From Nonomuraea rubra (GTDB taxonomy: Bacteria > Actinomycetota > Actinomycetes > Streptosporangiales > Streptosporangiaceae), in NCBI RefSeq assembly GCF_014207985.1, contig NZ_JACHMI010000001.1, positions 2,711,001-2,775,000 on the forward strand: a stretch of DNA of 64,000 nt, written 5' to 3'. Shown in pieces: positions 18,567 through 27,088 of this stretch; the first letter of the stretch is position 1, and the number at the start of each line of letters is the position of its first letter. A program made the translations under genes and the position numbers. The notes below the pieces were generated by a model that saw only the letters and a list, made by a program, of their open reading frames with translations, had not been told where the DNA came from and searched no databases.

Positions 18567-19511
18567 CTACCGCGCCAGTTGCTCCAGCGTGCCGGTGAGC
18601 GCCTCCCACGACTGCTCGGCGTCCGCCGTGCGCCCGTGCGGCGAGCGGAACCACTCCACGAACTCCGCCACGTCGTTCAGCGCCCAGCGCAGCCGGTACA
18701 GCCCCAGCAGCTCGCGGTCCACCGCCCGCCCCGTCGCCTTCGTGTAGCGGGCCAGGTCGTCCTCGTCCCTGGCCACCAGCCACAGGTCCCGCTCCCGGGC
18801 GGCCATCCCGACCGTGTCCCAGTCGATCAGCAGCCGGCGCTCGCCGGCCCGCAGGAGGTTGCCCGGGTGCGGCTCCCCGTGCGTGAGCACCGGCTCGCCC
18901 GGCCTGGCCGCCAGGCGGTCGAACTCCGCCAGCCTGCGCCGCAACATCCCGGCGTGGCGGGCGATCAGGTCCTGGGCGGGCTCCGAGTAGGGGCCGCCGA
19001 GCCAGGGCAGGACCGGGTCGCCGAGCGCCTGCTCCAGCCCCGCCCTGCCGGTCAGCGCCACCGGCCGGTCGGGGGTGGACAGCGGCGGCGGGGTGGCGTG
19101 CAGCTCGGCCAGCAGGTCGATGACGCGGCCGCGTTCGGCGGGCGGCAGCTCGTCGCCGAAGTCGCCGCCCGTGCCCCGCTCGTACGGGAACACGCTCATG
19201 GCGTACCGGTGCCGGTCGAGGCGGCGCAGCGTGCTGCCGTCGGCGGCGCGCAGCGGGGCCACGACGAAGGCCAGGCCCGCCTCCTCGCGCAGCGCCGCGG
19301 CCGTCTCCATGGCCAGCCTGAGCCCGTCGTAGCTCTGCCGCCGCACGTCCGCGACCGTCACGAACCAGCGCCGCCCGCCCGCGCCGGTCGCGATCCAGTG
19401 GAAGTCGCCGAACCCGACCGGCGCGTAGTCCAGCGTGGCCGCCTCGATGCCCCAGTCGTTCAGCGCGGGGCGCAGCAGCTCTTCGTCGAAGTCGTCCGGT
19501 CGATCACGCAT
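18567..19511 (-). CDS. Aminoglycoside phosphotransferase (APH) family kinase
   Basis: 314 aa from the ATG at 19511; a TTG three codons upstream is the alternative. The APH/choline kinase fold is shown by VLTHGEPHPGNLL, the Brenner-type catalytic motif (with Glu in place of the usual Asp), and LLIDWDTVGMA with the metal-binding Asp. The N-terminal lobe includes GFGDFHWIATGAGGRRWFVTV. Spectinomycin kinase APH(9) and homologues look similar, but many family members phosphorylate metabolites. It starts 11 bp after the HAD gene stop, so the two are probably one operon. A resistance role is not claimed. Confidence 0.8.
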   Translation of the reverse strand: MRDRPDDFDEELLRPALNDWGIEAATLDYAPVGFGDFHWIATGAGGRRWFVTVADVRRQSYDGLRLAMETAAALREEAGLAFVVAPLRAADGSTLRRLDRHRYAMSVFPYERGTGGDFGDELPPAERGRVIDLLAELHATPPPLSTPDRPVALTGRAGLEQALGDPVLPWLGGPYSEPAQDLIARHAGMLRRRLAEFDRLAARPGEPVLTHGEPHPGNLLRAGERRLLIDWDTVGMAARERDLWLVARDEDDLARYTKATGRAVDRELLGLYRLRWALNDVAEFVEWFRSPHGRTADAEQSWEALTGTLEQLAR

Positions 19512-19521
19512 ACGCGGCAAG

Positions 19522-20223
19522 TTACCGGCCCGCGCCCGGGCCGCGCAGCCCGGCCAGGAAGGCGATGGCGGTCATGACGTCGGTCACGACCCGATCGCAG
19601 CCGGGGCCGGGAGCGGGGGCGGGGGCGAGGCCGTGCCGTTCGAGCTCCCGGGTGCGGTCGATCCAGATCGTGCGCAGGCCCGCGCCCCGCCCGCCCGTGA
19701 TGTCGTTCACGGCGTCGTCGCCGACCATCCAGCCGCCGTCGCCCAGCGACGTGCCGCACCGCGCGGCGCCGATCTCGAACAGCCGGGCGTCCGGCTTGCG
19801 CACGCCCTCCGCCTCCGAGATCGCCCACCCGTTCACCCGGGTGGCCAGCCCGCTGTGCTGGATCTTGCCGGTCTGGTTGTCGGTCATCCCGTTCGTCACG
19901 ATGCCGACCGTCCAGCCGGCCGCGCGCAGCCGTTCCAGCCCGTCCAGCACCTCCGGCCGGCACCGGATCAGGTGCGGCAGCCGGGCCCGGTAGGCGTGCC
20001 ACAGCTCCCCGGCGGACTCGGGCAGGCCGAACCGGTCCCGGATGCGGGTGAAGAGCAGCTCCATCGGCACCGACCCGTCGGCGTCGGCGGCCACCAGCCA
20101 GGGCACGGCCCCGGCGCCCAGCGCCCGCTCCGCGGCGAACTCGGCCGCCCACCGCCGGTACGCGCCCAGCCGGTCGATCAGCGTGTTGTCCAGGTCGAAG
20201 AGGGCGAGCACCGGAGCCTCCAT
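19522..20223 (-). CDS. HAD superfamily hydrolase
   Basis: 233 aa, ATG at 20223. All four HAD motifs are visible: ALFDLDNTLIDR (nucleophile Asp), GIVTNGM (Thr), VRKPDARLF (Lys) and MVGDDAVNDITGG (acidic metal ligands). The helical cap lies between motifs I and II, as in phosphoglycolate phosphatase/haloacid dehalogenase-like family members. It is probably a small-molecule phosphatase. It is followed by the APH-like gene and preceded by the acyl-CoA ligase gene on the same strand with a 50-bp gap, so co-transcription of all three is possible. Confidence 0.87.
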   Translation of the reverse strand: MEAPVLALFDLDNTLIDRLGAYRRWAAEFAAERALGAGAVPWLVAADADGSVPMELLFTRIRDRFGLPESAGELWHAYRARLPHLIRCRPEVLDGLERLRAAGWTVGIVTNGMTDNQTGKIQHSGLATRVNGWAISEAEGVRKPDARLFEIGAARCGTSLGDGGWMVGDDAVNDITGGRGAGLRTIWIDRTRELERHGLAPAPAPGPGCDRVVTDVMTAIAFLAGLRGPGAGR

Positions 20224-20273
20224 CCTGAGACGCGAGAGGCGCGGACGAGGGCCCGCGCCTCGAACAGCTCAGG

Positions 20274-21809
20274 TTACCGGAGCTCGCGCTTGAGGATCTT
20301 GCCCGTGGCCGTCATCGGCAGGGCGTCGCGGAACTCGACGATCCTCGGGTACTTGTAGGCCGCCAGGTTCTCCTTGGCCCAGGCGATCAGCTCGTCCTCG
20401 GTGATCGTGGCCCCGGGGGTGCGGATGACGTACGCCTTGACCTCCTCGCCGTGCGAGTCGTGCGGGACGCCGACGACGGCGGCCAGCGAGACGGCGTCGT
20501 GGGTCATGAGGACCTCTTCGACCTCGCGCGGGTAGACGTTGAACCCGCCCCGGATGACCATGTCCTTGGCCCGGTCGATGATGGCGTAGTAGCCGTCGGC
20601 GTCACGCGTGGCGATGTCGCCGGTGCGGAACCAGCCGTCCTTCATCACCTCGGCCGTGGCCTCGGGCCGGCCGTAGTAGCCCTTCATGACGTTGTGCCCG
20701 CGGATGGCGATCTCGCCGGGGCCCTCGCCCTCGATCGTCTTCCAGTCGCCGTCGACCAGCTTCATCTCCACGCCCCAGATGGGGGTGCCGATCGTGCCGG
20801 GCTTGGCGGGCTTGCCGATCTGGTTGAAGGAGGCCACCGGAGAGGTCTCCGACAGGCCGTAGCCCTCCAGGATGCCGACGCCGAACGTGCGCTCGAAGTC
20901 CTTGAGCACCTCCACCGGCGAGGACGCGCCGCCGGCGACGGCCACCTTCAGCGAGCGCGGCACCTCGGCGCCCTCGCTGTGGATCTTCGTGAGCATCGCC
21001 CAGTACATGGTGGGCACGCCCGCGAAGTACGTGACCCCCTCCTTCGCCATGAGCGCCAGCGCCTCGCCCGGCTCGAAGCGCGGCATCAGCACGACCGTGG
21101 AGCCGCGCAGGAAGCCGGTGTTCATGACGGTCGTCTGGCCGAAGGAGTGGAACAGCGGCAGCACGGCGAGGTAGGTGTCGCCGCCCTCGGTGCGGGGGAA
21201 CATGCGGTCGCTGATGATGGCGTTCATCAGCATGTTCTGGTGGCTGAGCTCGGCGCCCTTGGGCTGGCCGGTGGTGCCCGAGGTGTAGAGGATCACCGCG
21301 GTGTCGTCGGCCGCGGTCTGCACGGTCTCGAACTCGGCCGCCATCCCGCCGAGCGCCGCCCAGAACGACTCGCCGTACTCCGACTCGGTGGCCAGCGGCG
21401 TGGCGGGCAGCACGAAGAAGTGCTCGCAGCCCTCGGCGGCCTCGAAGCCGGCCTTGCCGCGCTCGCCCAGCGGCAGCTCCGGCGTGCCCTCGAAGCAGAA
21501 CAGCGCCTTGGCGTCGCTGTCGTCGAGGTGGTAGGCGATCTCACGCGGCTGGAGGAGAACGTTCAGCGGCACCACCGTGGCGCCGGCCTTCAGGATGCCG
21601 TAGTAGACGAACGGGAAATACGGCAGGTTCGGGCAGGCCAGCGCGACCTTGTCACCCTTGCCGATGCCGCGTGTCACCAGCAGGTTCGCAACCTGATTGG
21701 CTACGGTGTCGATCATGGAGAACGGCAGCCGCATGTCGCCGAAGACGATCGCGGTGCCATCCGGGGTGTTCCTGGCGCTGTCCTCCAGGACGATCGACAG
21801 GTTGAGCAT
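20274..21809 (-). CDS. Long-chain fatty-acid-type CoA ligase (AMP-forming)
   Basis: 511 aa, ATG at 21809 with GGGAGGAAGG upstream. ANL superfamily: P-loop-like A3 motif ILYTSGTTGQPKGAELSH, A5 GYGLSETSP, A7 GWFRTGDIA, A8 DRAKDMVIRGGFNVYPREVEE, and the catalytic A10 lysine in TATGKILKREL. It makes acyl-CoA from a carboxylic acid, ATP and CoA. It is divergent from a GMC oxidoreductase and next to two P450s. It is therefore a likely activation step after terminal oxidation of a lipid or isoprenoid chain (inference). A TACCGACTGGTA dyad lies in its promoter region. Confidence 0.9.
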   Translation of the reverse strand: MLNLSIVLEDSARNTPDGTAIVFGDMRLPFSMIDTVANQVANLLVTRGIGKGDKVALACPNLPYFPFVYYGILKAGATVVPLNVLLQPREIAYHLDDSDAKALFCFEGTPELPLGERGKAGFEAAEGCEHFFVLPATPLATESEYGESFWAALGGMAAEFETVQTAADDTAVILYTSGTTGQPKGAELSHQNMLMNAIISDRMFPRTEGGDTYLAVLPLFHSFGQTTVMNTGFLRGSTVVLMPRFEPGEALALMAKEGVTYFAGVPTMYWAMLTKIHSEGAEVPRSLKVAVAGGASSPVEVLKDFERTFGVGILEGYGLSETSPVASFNQIGKPAKPGTIGTPIWGVEMKLVDGDWKTIEGEGPGEIAIRGHNVMKGYYGRPEATAEVMKDGWFRTGDIATRDADGYYAIIDRAKDMVIRGGFNVYPREVEEVLMTHDAVSLAAVVGVPHDSHGEEVKAYVIRTPGATITEDELIAWAKENLAAYKYPRIVEFRDALPMTATGKILKRELR

Positions 21810-21860
21810 GACGCCTTCCTCCCTCTAGAACGGCTTCGCGCCATCTTCGCAGGACGGGCA

Positions 21861-21872
21861 TACCGACTGGTA
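21861..21872. promoter_or_regulatory. TACCGACTGGTA dyad in the acyl-CoA ligase promoter region
   Basis: TACC and GGTA are perfectly inverted around GACT, 52 bp upstream of the ligase start codon. TetR and FadR-like regulators of acyl-CoA genes often bind such dyads. It differs from the dyad nearer the GMC gene, so two regulators may act in this gap. Confidence 0.4.
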
Positions 21873-21919
21873 GGTAACTCAGGTCACAAGTGCATATGGA
21901 CGCGCCCGCCCCGCGTGAA

Positions 21920-21943
21920 GTAAGCAAGTGGAAAGTTACTTAC
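21920..21943. promoter_or_regulatory. Operator-like dyad upstream of the GMC oxidoreductase
   Basis: GTAAGCAA (21920-21927) is inverted as TTACTTAC (21936-21943) with one mismatch. It contains GCAAGTGG (21924-21931), nearly identical to the GTAAGTGG found in the two P450 promoters at 23509 and 27059. It ends just before the GGAGGGG ribosome site of the GMC gene. Confidence 0.5.
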
Positions 21944-21959
21944 CCCTTGGAGGGGTGTC

Positions 21960-23507
21960 ATGGAGTTCGACTATGTGATCGTCGGGGCGGGTTCGGCCGG
22001 CTGCGTGCTGGCCGGCAGGTTGTCGGAGGACCCCGGCGTTTCCGTGGCGCTGGTCGAGGCGGGCGGGAAGGACGACAAGCTCGAGATCCGCATGCCCGCC
22101 GGCTTCGCCAAGCTGTTCAAGACCGAGTACGACTGGGCCTTCCAGACGGCCAAGCAGAGCGAGATGTCCGGCCGCGAGCTCTACTGGCCCCGCGGCCGGG
22201 TGCTGGGCGGCTCCTCCTCGCTCAATGCCCAGATGTGGGTACGCGGCTGCCAGCAGGACTATGACCAGTGGGGCATCCCCGGCTGGGCCTACGACGACGT
22301 GCTGCCCTACTTCACCAAGGCCGAGCGCCGCGTCGGCAGCAACCAGGGCGGCGTCTACGGCACCGACGGCCCGCTCTACGTCTCCGAGCTGCGCAGCCCC
22401 AACGTCACCACCGGCGTCTTCCTCAAGGCGTGCGAGGAGCTCGGTTACACCCGGCTGTCCGAGCTGAACGGCCGTAGCAACGAGGGCTACTGCGCCACCC
22501 CCGTCACCCAGAACAGGGGCAGGAGGTGGAGCTCCGCCGACGCCTACCTGCGCCCGGCGCTCTCCCGGCCCAACCTGCACGTGATCACGAACACCACGGT
22601 CGACAGGGTGACGTTCGACGGCAGGCGCGCGACGGGCATCGAGCACAGCGGCGGCGCCCCGATCAAGGCCAGGCTGGAGGTCATCCTGGCGGCGGGCGCG
22701 ATCGGCTCGCCGTACCTGCTGCTGCGCTCCGGCGTGGGTGCGCCCGACGAGCTGCGCGACGCCGGGGTGCCGATCGTGCACGAGCTGCCCGAGGTCGGCA
22801 AGAACCTCCAGGACCACCTGTCGAGCGGCGTGTTCGTCGAGTGCAAGCAGCCGGTGACGCTGACCAAGGCCGAGTCGATCGGCAACCTGCTGCGCTACAT
22901 CGTGCTGCGCTCCGGCATGCTCACCACGAACGTCGGGGAGGCCGTGGCGTTCATCAGGACCTCGCCGGAGGAGCCCGCGCCCGACATCGAGCTGATCTTC
23001 GCGCCGGTGCCGTTCGTGGACCACGGGCTCGCGCCGCCGACCGGCCACGGGCTCACCGTCGGGGTCGTGCTGCTGCAGCCGGAGAGCCGCGGCAGGATCG
23101 GGCTGAGCGGCAGGGACGTGGTGATCGACCCCGGCTATCTGACGGCCGAGGCCGACGTCAAGCGCCTGGTCGAGGGGCTGAAGGCGGCCAAGCACGTGTT
23201 CGCCACGACCGCGATGAAGCCGTACGCGGGCGGGCCGATGGCGCCGTACTGGGGGCCGGAGAGCGACGAGGAGCTGGCCCAGTGGGTACGCGAGCGCGGC
23301 GAGACCCTCTACCACCCCGTCGGGAGCTGCCGCATGGGCACCGACGAGGGCTCGGTCGTGGACCCGGAGCTGCGCGTGCGCGGCGTCGAAGGGCTCAGGG
23401 TGGCCGACGCGTCGATCATGCCGACGCTGAACCGCGGCCACACCCACGCCCCCGCCATCATGATCGGGGAGAAGGGGGCCGACCTGATCAGGGCGAGCAA
23501 GGCTTGA
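21960..23507 (+). CDS. GMC family FAD-dependent oxidoreductase (choline/alcohol dehydrogenase type)
   Basis: 515 aa, ATG after TTGGAGGGG. The FAD motif is VIVGAGSAGCVLAGRLSE (residues ~6-23). The GMC signature 1 is WPRGRVLGGSSSLNAQMWVR and signature 2 GAIGSPYLLLRSGV. The C-terminal active-site region is YHPVGSCRMG ... DASIMPTLNRGHTHAPAIMIGEKGADLI. It oxidises a primary alcohol to an aldehyde and perhaps on to an acid. It lies immediately upstream of a P450 whose -35 box overlaps this gene's stop codon. It may oxidise the alcohol made by the P450 before CoA activation (inference). Confidence 0.9.
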   Translation: MEFDYVIVGAGSAGCVLAGRLSEDPGVSVALVEAGGKDDKLEIRMPAGFAKLFKTEYDWAFQTAKQSEMSGRELYWPRGRVLGGSSSLNAQMWVRGCQQDYDQWGIPGWAYDDVLPYFTKAERRVGSNQGGVYGTDGPLYVSELRSPNVTTGVFLKACEELGYTRLSELNGRSNEGYCATPVTQNRGRRWSSADAYLRPALSRPNLHVITNTTVDRVTFDGRRATGIEHSGGAPIKARLEVILAAGAIGSPYLLLRSGVGAPDELRDAGVPIVHELPEVGKNLQDHLSSGVFVECKQPVTLTKAESIGNLLRYIVLRSGMLTTNVGEAVAFIRTSPEEPAPDIELIFAPVPFVDHGLAPPTGHGLTVGVVLLQPESRGRIGLSGRDVVIDPGYLTAEADVKRLVEGLKAAKHVFATTAMKPYAGGPMAPYWGPESDEELAQWVRERGETLYHPVGSCRMGTDEGSVVDPELRVRGVEGLRVADASIMPTLNRGHTHAPAIMIGEKGADLIRASKA

Positions 23508-23531
23508 CGTAAGTGGTCACTTGCGTAGTCT
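23504..23531 (+). promoter_or_regulatory. Promoter with embedded palindrome driving a leaderless P450 mRNA
   Basis: -35 TTGACG (23504-23509) and -10 TAGTCT (23526-23531) are spaced by 16 bp and end 7 nt before the P450 ATG, which has no ribosome site. The spacer holds the near-palindrome ACGTAAGTGGTCACTTGCGT (23507-23526), core AAGTG-N2-CACTT. A regulator bound there would block the promoter. The -35 overlaps the GMC stop codon. Confidence 0.6.
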
Positions 23532-23538
23532 CGACGGT

Positions 23539-24792
23539 ATGACTCTGCCGGCGGACCTCGACCTGTCGCAGATCCCGTTCTGGGCCCGGTCGCAGGCCGA
23601 GCGCATGGCGGCCTTCCGCAAGCTGCGCGAGCTGGAGCGTCCGGTGTTCGTGCCGGAGCAGGCCGTGCCGTTCATCGGCGGCGGCCCCGGCTACTACGCC
23701 CTGGTGCGCCACGCCGACGTGACCGAGGCCAGCAGGAACGCGGCCGTGTTCAGCAGCGAGCCGTGCTCCAACAGCATCCCCGACATGCCGCGCTGGCTGA
23801 GCGTCTACTTCGGCTCGATGATCAACATGGACGATCCGCGGCACGCGCGGCTGAGGCGCATCGTGTCGCGGGCGTTCACGCCGCGCATCCTGTCGAAGAT
23901 GGAGGAGGACCTGGCGCGGGCCGCCGCCGAGATCGTGGACCGGGCGATCGAGGAGGGGCCCGGCGACTTCGTCACGCAGGTGGCGGCCAGGCTTCCCGTA
24001 CGAGTCATCTGCGACATGATGGGCATCCCCGCGAAATTTCATGACATGGTGCTGCGGCGGACGAACATCATCCTCGGCAACGCCGACCCGGAGTACACCG
24101 GCATCTCGCCCGGCTTCAGCCGCGTCAACGTCGCCCGCGGCCTGGTCAGGCTGCTGCACGCCGGCTACTCGCTCAACCGGCTGGCCGCCCGCCTCGGCGA
24201 CGAGCGGCGCAGGCGGCCGACGGGCGACCTGGTCAGCCTGCTGGTCAACGGGGAGGAGCGGCTCACCTCGCAGCAGCTCGGCTCGTTCTTCATCCTGCTG
24301 GTGGTGGCGGGCAGCGAGACCACGCGCAACGCCATCGCGTACGGGCTCAAGCTCTTCACCGACCACCCCCAGCAGCGCGAGCTGCTGCTGGCGGACTTCG
24401 ACGGGCGCGTGGTCGGGGCCTGCGACGAGATCGTGCGCTACGCCACGCCGGTGATCCAGTTCCGCCGCACGGTGACGCGGGACCACGAGCTGAACGGCAC
24501 CGCGTACCGGAAGGGCGACAAGGTGCTGCTCTTCTACAACTCGGCCAACCGCGACGAGTCGGTCTTCCGCGACCCCGACACGTTCGACATCACCCGCGAC
24601 CCCAACCCGCACGTCGGCTTCGGCGGTCCGGGCCCGCACTACTGCCTGGGCGCCCACCTGGCACGCAGGGAGATGACCGTGATCTTCCGCGAGCTGTTCA
24701 CCCGGCTGCCGGAGGTCAGGGCGGTGGGGGAGCCCGACTTCCTGCTGTCCAACTTCATCAACGGCGTCAAGCATCTGAGGTGGGCGTTCTGA
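23539..24792 (+). CDS. Cytochrome P450, CYP124/methyl-branched lipid hydroxylase-like
   Basis: 417 aa from the ATG at 23539. Conserved blocks are GGGPGYYALVRHADVTEASRN, YFGSMINMDDPRHARLRRIV, the I-helix VVAGSETTRN, ExxR in DEIVRY, and the heme loop GFGGPGPHYCLGAH with Cys369. The SMINMDDPRH block and overall pattern resemble CYP124-type P450s, which omega-hydroxylate methyl-branched lipids and isoprenoids; this is a family inference. The gene has its own leaderless promoter. A close paralogue lies 2.3 kb downstream (27089), suggesting duplication. No ferredoxin gene is adjacent. Confidence 0.92.
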   Translation: MTLPADLDLSQIPFWARSQAERMAAFRKLRELERPVFVPEQAVPFIGGGPGYYALVRHADVTEASRNAAVFSSEPCSNSIPDMPRWLSVYFGSMINMDDPRHARLRRIVSRAFTPRILSKMEEDLARAAAEIVDRAIEEGPGDFVTQVAARLPVRVICDMMGIPAKFHDMVLRRTNIILGNADPEYTGISPGFSRVNVARGLVRLLHAGYSLNRLAARLGDERRRRPTGDLVSLLVNGEERLTSQQLGSFFILLVVAGSETTRNAIAYGLKLFTDHPQQRELLLADFDGRVVGACDEIVRYATPVIQFRRTVTRDHELNGTAYRKGDKVLLFYNSANRDESVFRDPDTFDITRDPNPHVGFGGPGPHYCLGAHLARREMTVIFRELFTRLPEVRAVGEPDFLLSNFINGVKHLRWAF

Positions 24793-24835
24793 GATGTCCG
24801 GTGGTGGAAGATCCGGCGTGCTAGGTTTCGCAGTC

Positions 24836-25675
24836 ATGGAGATCAGGACTATCCACGCCAATGGGGTGGAGTTCGCGTATCTATCGTTGGGGGAGGGGCC
24901 GCTGGCGCTGTGCCTGCACGGCTTCCCCGACACCGCGCACACCTGGCGGCACCTGATGCCCGCGCTGGCCGAGCGCGGCTACCGCGCGGTCGCACCCTTC
25001 CTGCGCGGCTACGCGCCCACCGAGGTCCCCGCCGACGGCGCCTACGAGGACGCCGCGCTGGTCGCCGACGTGCGCGCGCTGCACGAGGAGCTCGGCGGCG
25101 GGGACGACGCCGTCGTCATCGGGCACGACTGGGGCGCCTTCCCCGCCTACGCCACCGCCGGGCGCTTCCGCCGGGCCGTCACGCTCGCCGTGCCGCCGCC
25201 CGGCTCGCTGGCGGGTCTCTTCCTCGACTACGAGCAGCTCAAGCGCTCGTTCTACATCTTCCTGTTCCAGACCGCGCTGGCCGAGACGGCCGCCGCCAGG
25301 CCCGGCTTCATCGACAACCTGTGGCGCGACTGGTCGCCCGGGTACGACGCGAGCGAGGACCTGGAGTTCGTCCGCCGCAGCCTCGGCGATCCCGCGAACC
25401 TGAGCGCGGCCATCGGCTACTACCGCGCCATGCTCGGCACCACGCCGCCCTCCGGCCGCTACCCCGCCGTCGAGCGCGGCGTCACGGGGCCCGTGCTCTA
25501 CCTGCACGGTTCGCAGGACGGGTGCCTGGGCGCCGACCTGGTCAAGGGGGCGCTGGACCACCTGCCCGAGGGGTCGCGGGCCGAGCAGGTGGCGGGTGCC
25601 GGGCACTTCCTCCACCTGGAACGGCCCGCCGAGGTCAACCGGCTCATCCTGGACTGGCTCGGCCCGGCCTCCTGA
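24836..25675 (+). CDS. Alpha/beta hydrolase, epoxide-hydrolase-like
   Basis: 279 aa from the ATG at 24836 (MEIRTIHANGVEFAYLSLGEG). The frame is open to 24794, but the family start fits here. The oxyanion motif is LHGFPDTAHTWR, the nucleophile elbow GHDWGAFPAY has Asp rather than Ser, and the C-terminal His is in GAGHFLHLERP. An Asp nucleophile and HGFPD are typical of epoxide hydrolases and haloalkane dehalogenases. It would fit opening of an epoxide made by a neighbouring P450 (inference). TAGGTT lies 8 nt before the ATG with no ribosome site, so the mRNA may be leaderless. Confidence 0.83.
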   Translation: MEIRTIHANGVEFAYLSLGEGPLALCLHGFPDTAHTWRHLMPALAERGYRAVAPFLRGYAPTEVPADGAYEDAALVADVRALHEELGGGDDAVVIGHDWGAFPAYATAGRFRRAVTLAVPPPGSLAGLFLDYEQLKRSFYIFLFQTALAETAAARPGFIDNLWRDWSPGYDASEDLEFVRRSLGDPANLSAAIGYYRAMLGTTPPSGRYPAVERGVTGPVLYLHGSQDGCLGADLVKGALDHLPEGSRAEQVAGAGHFLHLERPAEVNRLILDWLGPAS

Positions 25676-25695
25676 TCAGCCGGGCCTGCTCAGCA

Positions 25696-26862
25696 TCAGC
25701 GGGGCCTCAGCACGGCGATCAGCGGGTGCTGTCCCGACAGGCTCACCTCGACCACCTCCTCCACCGCGAACCCGCGGGGGATCCCGTCGTGCACCAGCGC
25801 CACGGCCAGCCCGTCCGGAGCCAGCACCCGCCGCACCTCCCGCCACAGCGGGGCCAGGCCGCGGGAGAGCAGGCCGGCGGGCGGCACCTGGCGTCCCCAC
25901 GGCGGGTTCACCAGCACCCGGTCCGCGCACCCGTCACCCACCGGGATCCGCCCGCCGTCGGCCATCGCCCACGCGACCGGCACCCGAGCAGCCCCTGCGC
26001 CCGCACCACCCGCGGCCTGGGTGCCGGATGCGCCCGGCAGGCCGGTCGCCGCGGGCAGCCCGGGTGCGGCGGGCAGGCGGGGCGACTCGGGTGAGTCGAG
26101 GGCGGCGGGCAGGCCGGGTGTGGCGGGGCCGGCGTTGAGGGTGGCGGCCTTTACGGCGGCGGGGTCGTGGTCGAAGCCGAGGAAGCGCATCCCCGCCGGG
26201 TCCGCGCCCCCGCCCGCCAGTGCGCGAGCCTCGATCAGGGTGGTGCCCGCGCCGCAGCAGGGATCGACCACCGTCCCGGTGCCGCCGAGCCGGGCGAGCT
26301 GCGCCATGGCGGCGGCCACGGGCGGATGCAGCGTGCCCCGGACCGAGGCCGTCTTGTACGCCCGCCGGTGCAACGGCCGCGCCGCCACCCGTACCGCGAT
26401 GACGGCCTGATCGTCCTCGATCGTGACCCGCCACGACCTCGCGCCGGCCGGCGGCCGCCGGCCGTCCCGCCTGGAGTGGTACGGCACCCGCAGCGGCCGA
26501 GCCAGCTCGGCCCCCACCGCGTCCTCGATCTCGAACCTGGTGTAGTTGCGCCGCCCCACGAACGACGCCGACACCTCCACCCCGCTGCCGGGGGCGCCCA
26601 TCAGCCGGGGGTCCACCTCGCGGGCCGCCCGCGCCAGCCGGAGCAGCGCGGAGCGTGCCGGGCCGATCCCGTCCACGACGGCGGCGGCGAGCAGCACGTC
26701 GTCGGCCGTACGCAGGCCGAGCAGGTCGGCCTCCGGCCGGGCCTCGAACCACACCTCACGGTGGCGCACCCCGCGCACCACGCCCGTGTGCGAACGCCGG
26801 ATCTCCATGGCCACCAGGGGCTCGATGCCACGCACGGCCCTGGCCACGGCAAAGGTATGCAA
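25696..26862 (-). CDS. THUMP-type RNA methyltransferase family protein with a low-complexity insertion
   Basis: About 388 aa if the TTG at 26862 (after GGGAGAAAG) is used; an ATG at 26916 is the alternative. The N-terminal half resembles the ferredoxin-like/THUMP region (FAVARAVRGIEPLVAMEI, VEVSASFVGRRNYTRFEIEDAV, RPLHRRAYKTASVRGTLHP). The Rossmann part has VVDPCCGAGTTLIEARAL and the catalytic VNPPWG (N-P-P-x), as in RlmKL/Trm14-type guanosine N2-methyltransferases. Between SAM motifs I and IV is a ~50-residue Pro/Gly/Ala/Leu insertion (repeats of PGLPAA). It probably modifies rRNA or tRNA. It sits inside the P450 cluster but appears unrelated to it. Confidence 0.78.
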   Translation of the reverse strand: MHTFAVARAVRGIEPLVAMEIRRSHTGVVRGVRHREVWFEARPEADLLGLRTADDVLLAAAVVDGIGPARSALLRLARAAREVDPRLMGAPGSGVEVSASFVGRRNYTRFEIEDAVGAELARPLRVPYHSRRDGRRPPAGARSWRVTIEDDQAVIAVRVAARPLHRRAYKTASVRGTLHPPVAAAMAQLARLGGTGTVVDPCCGAGTTLIEARALAGGGADPAGMRFLGFDHDPAAVKAATLNAGPATPGLPAALDSPESPRLPAAPGLPAATGLPGASGTQAAGGAGAGAARVPVAWAMADGGRIPVGDGCADRVLVNPPWGRQVPPAGLLSRGLAPLWREVRRVLAPDGLAVALVHDGIPRGFAVEEVVEVSLSGQHPLIAVLRPR

Positions 26863-27053
26863 CTGTCTTTCTCCCACGTCGCGACCCGGGACGGCGGTCG
26901 ATCGGCCGTCCCGCATCGCCGGCGGTGGGTCGTCCGCGACCCGCCGGCGGATCGCTAACGTCGGAAGAAGAACACGGAGCTCACCCTAGGACCCGCGGCG
27001 CGTCGGGAGCCACAGGTTTTCCCGCCACGTACGTACGGTGTACGTCCAACCCA

Positions 27054-27082
27054 TTGACGTAAGTGGCCGCTTTTCCAATGAT
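27054..27082 (+). promoter_or_regulatory. Second TTGACGTAAGTGG promoter, leaderless P450
   Basis: TTGACG (27054-27059) and AATGAT (27077-27082) are spaced by 17 bp, and the -10 ends 6 nt before the ATG at 27089, with no ribosome site. The stretch TTGACGTAAGTGG is identical to that at 23504. The right half of the palindrome is degenerate here (CGCTTTTCC), so regulator binding may be weaker. Confidence 0.55.
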
Positions 27083-27088
27083 GGCCTC

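Noticed and set aside
18567..19511. Antibiotic resistance gene (APH) and AadA-like gene at 39042
   Set aside because: The fold is present but substrate specificity cannot be read from sequence. Many chromosomal homologues act on metabolites, so resistance was not called.
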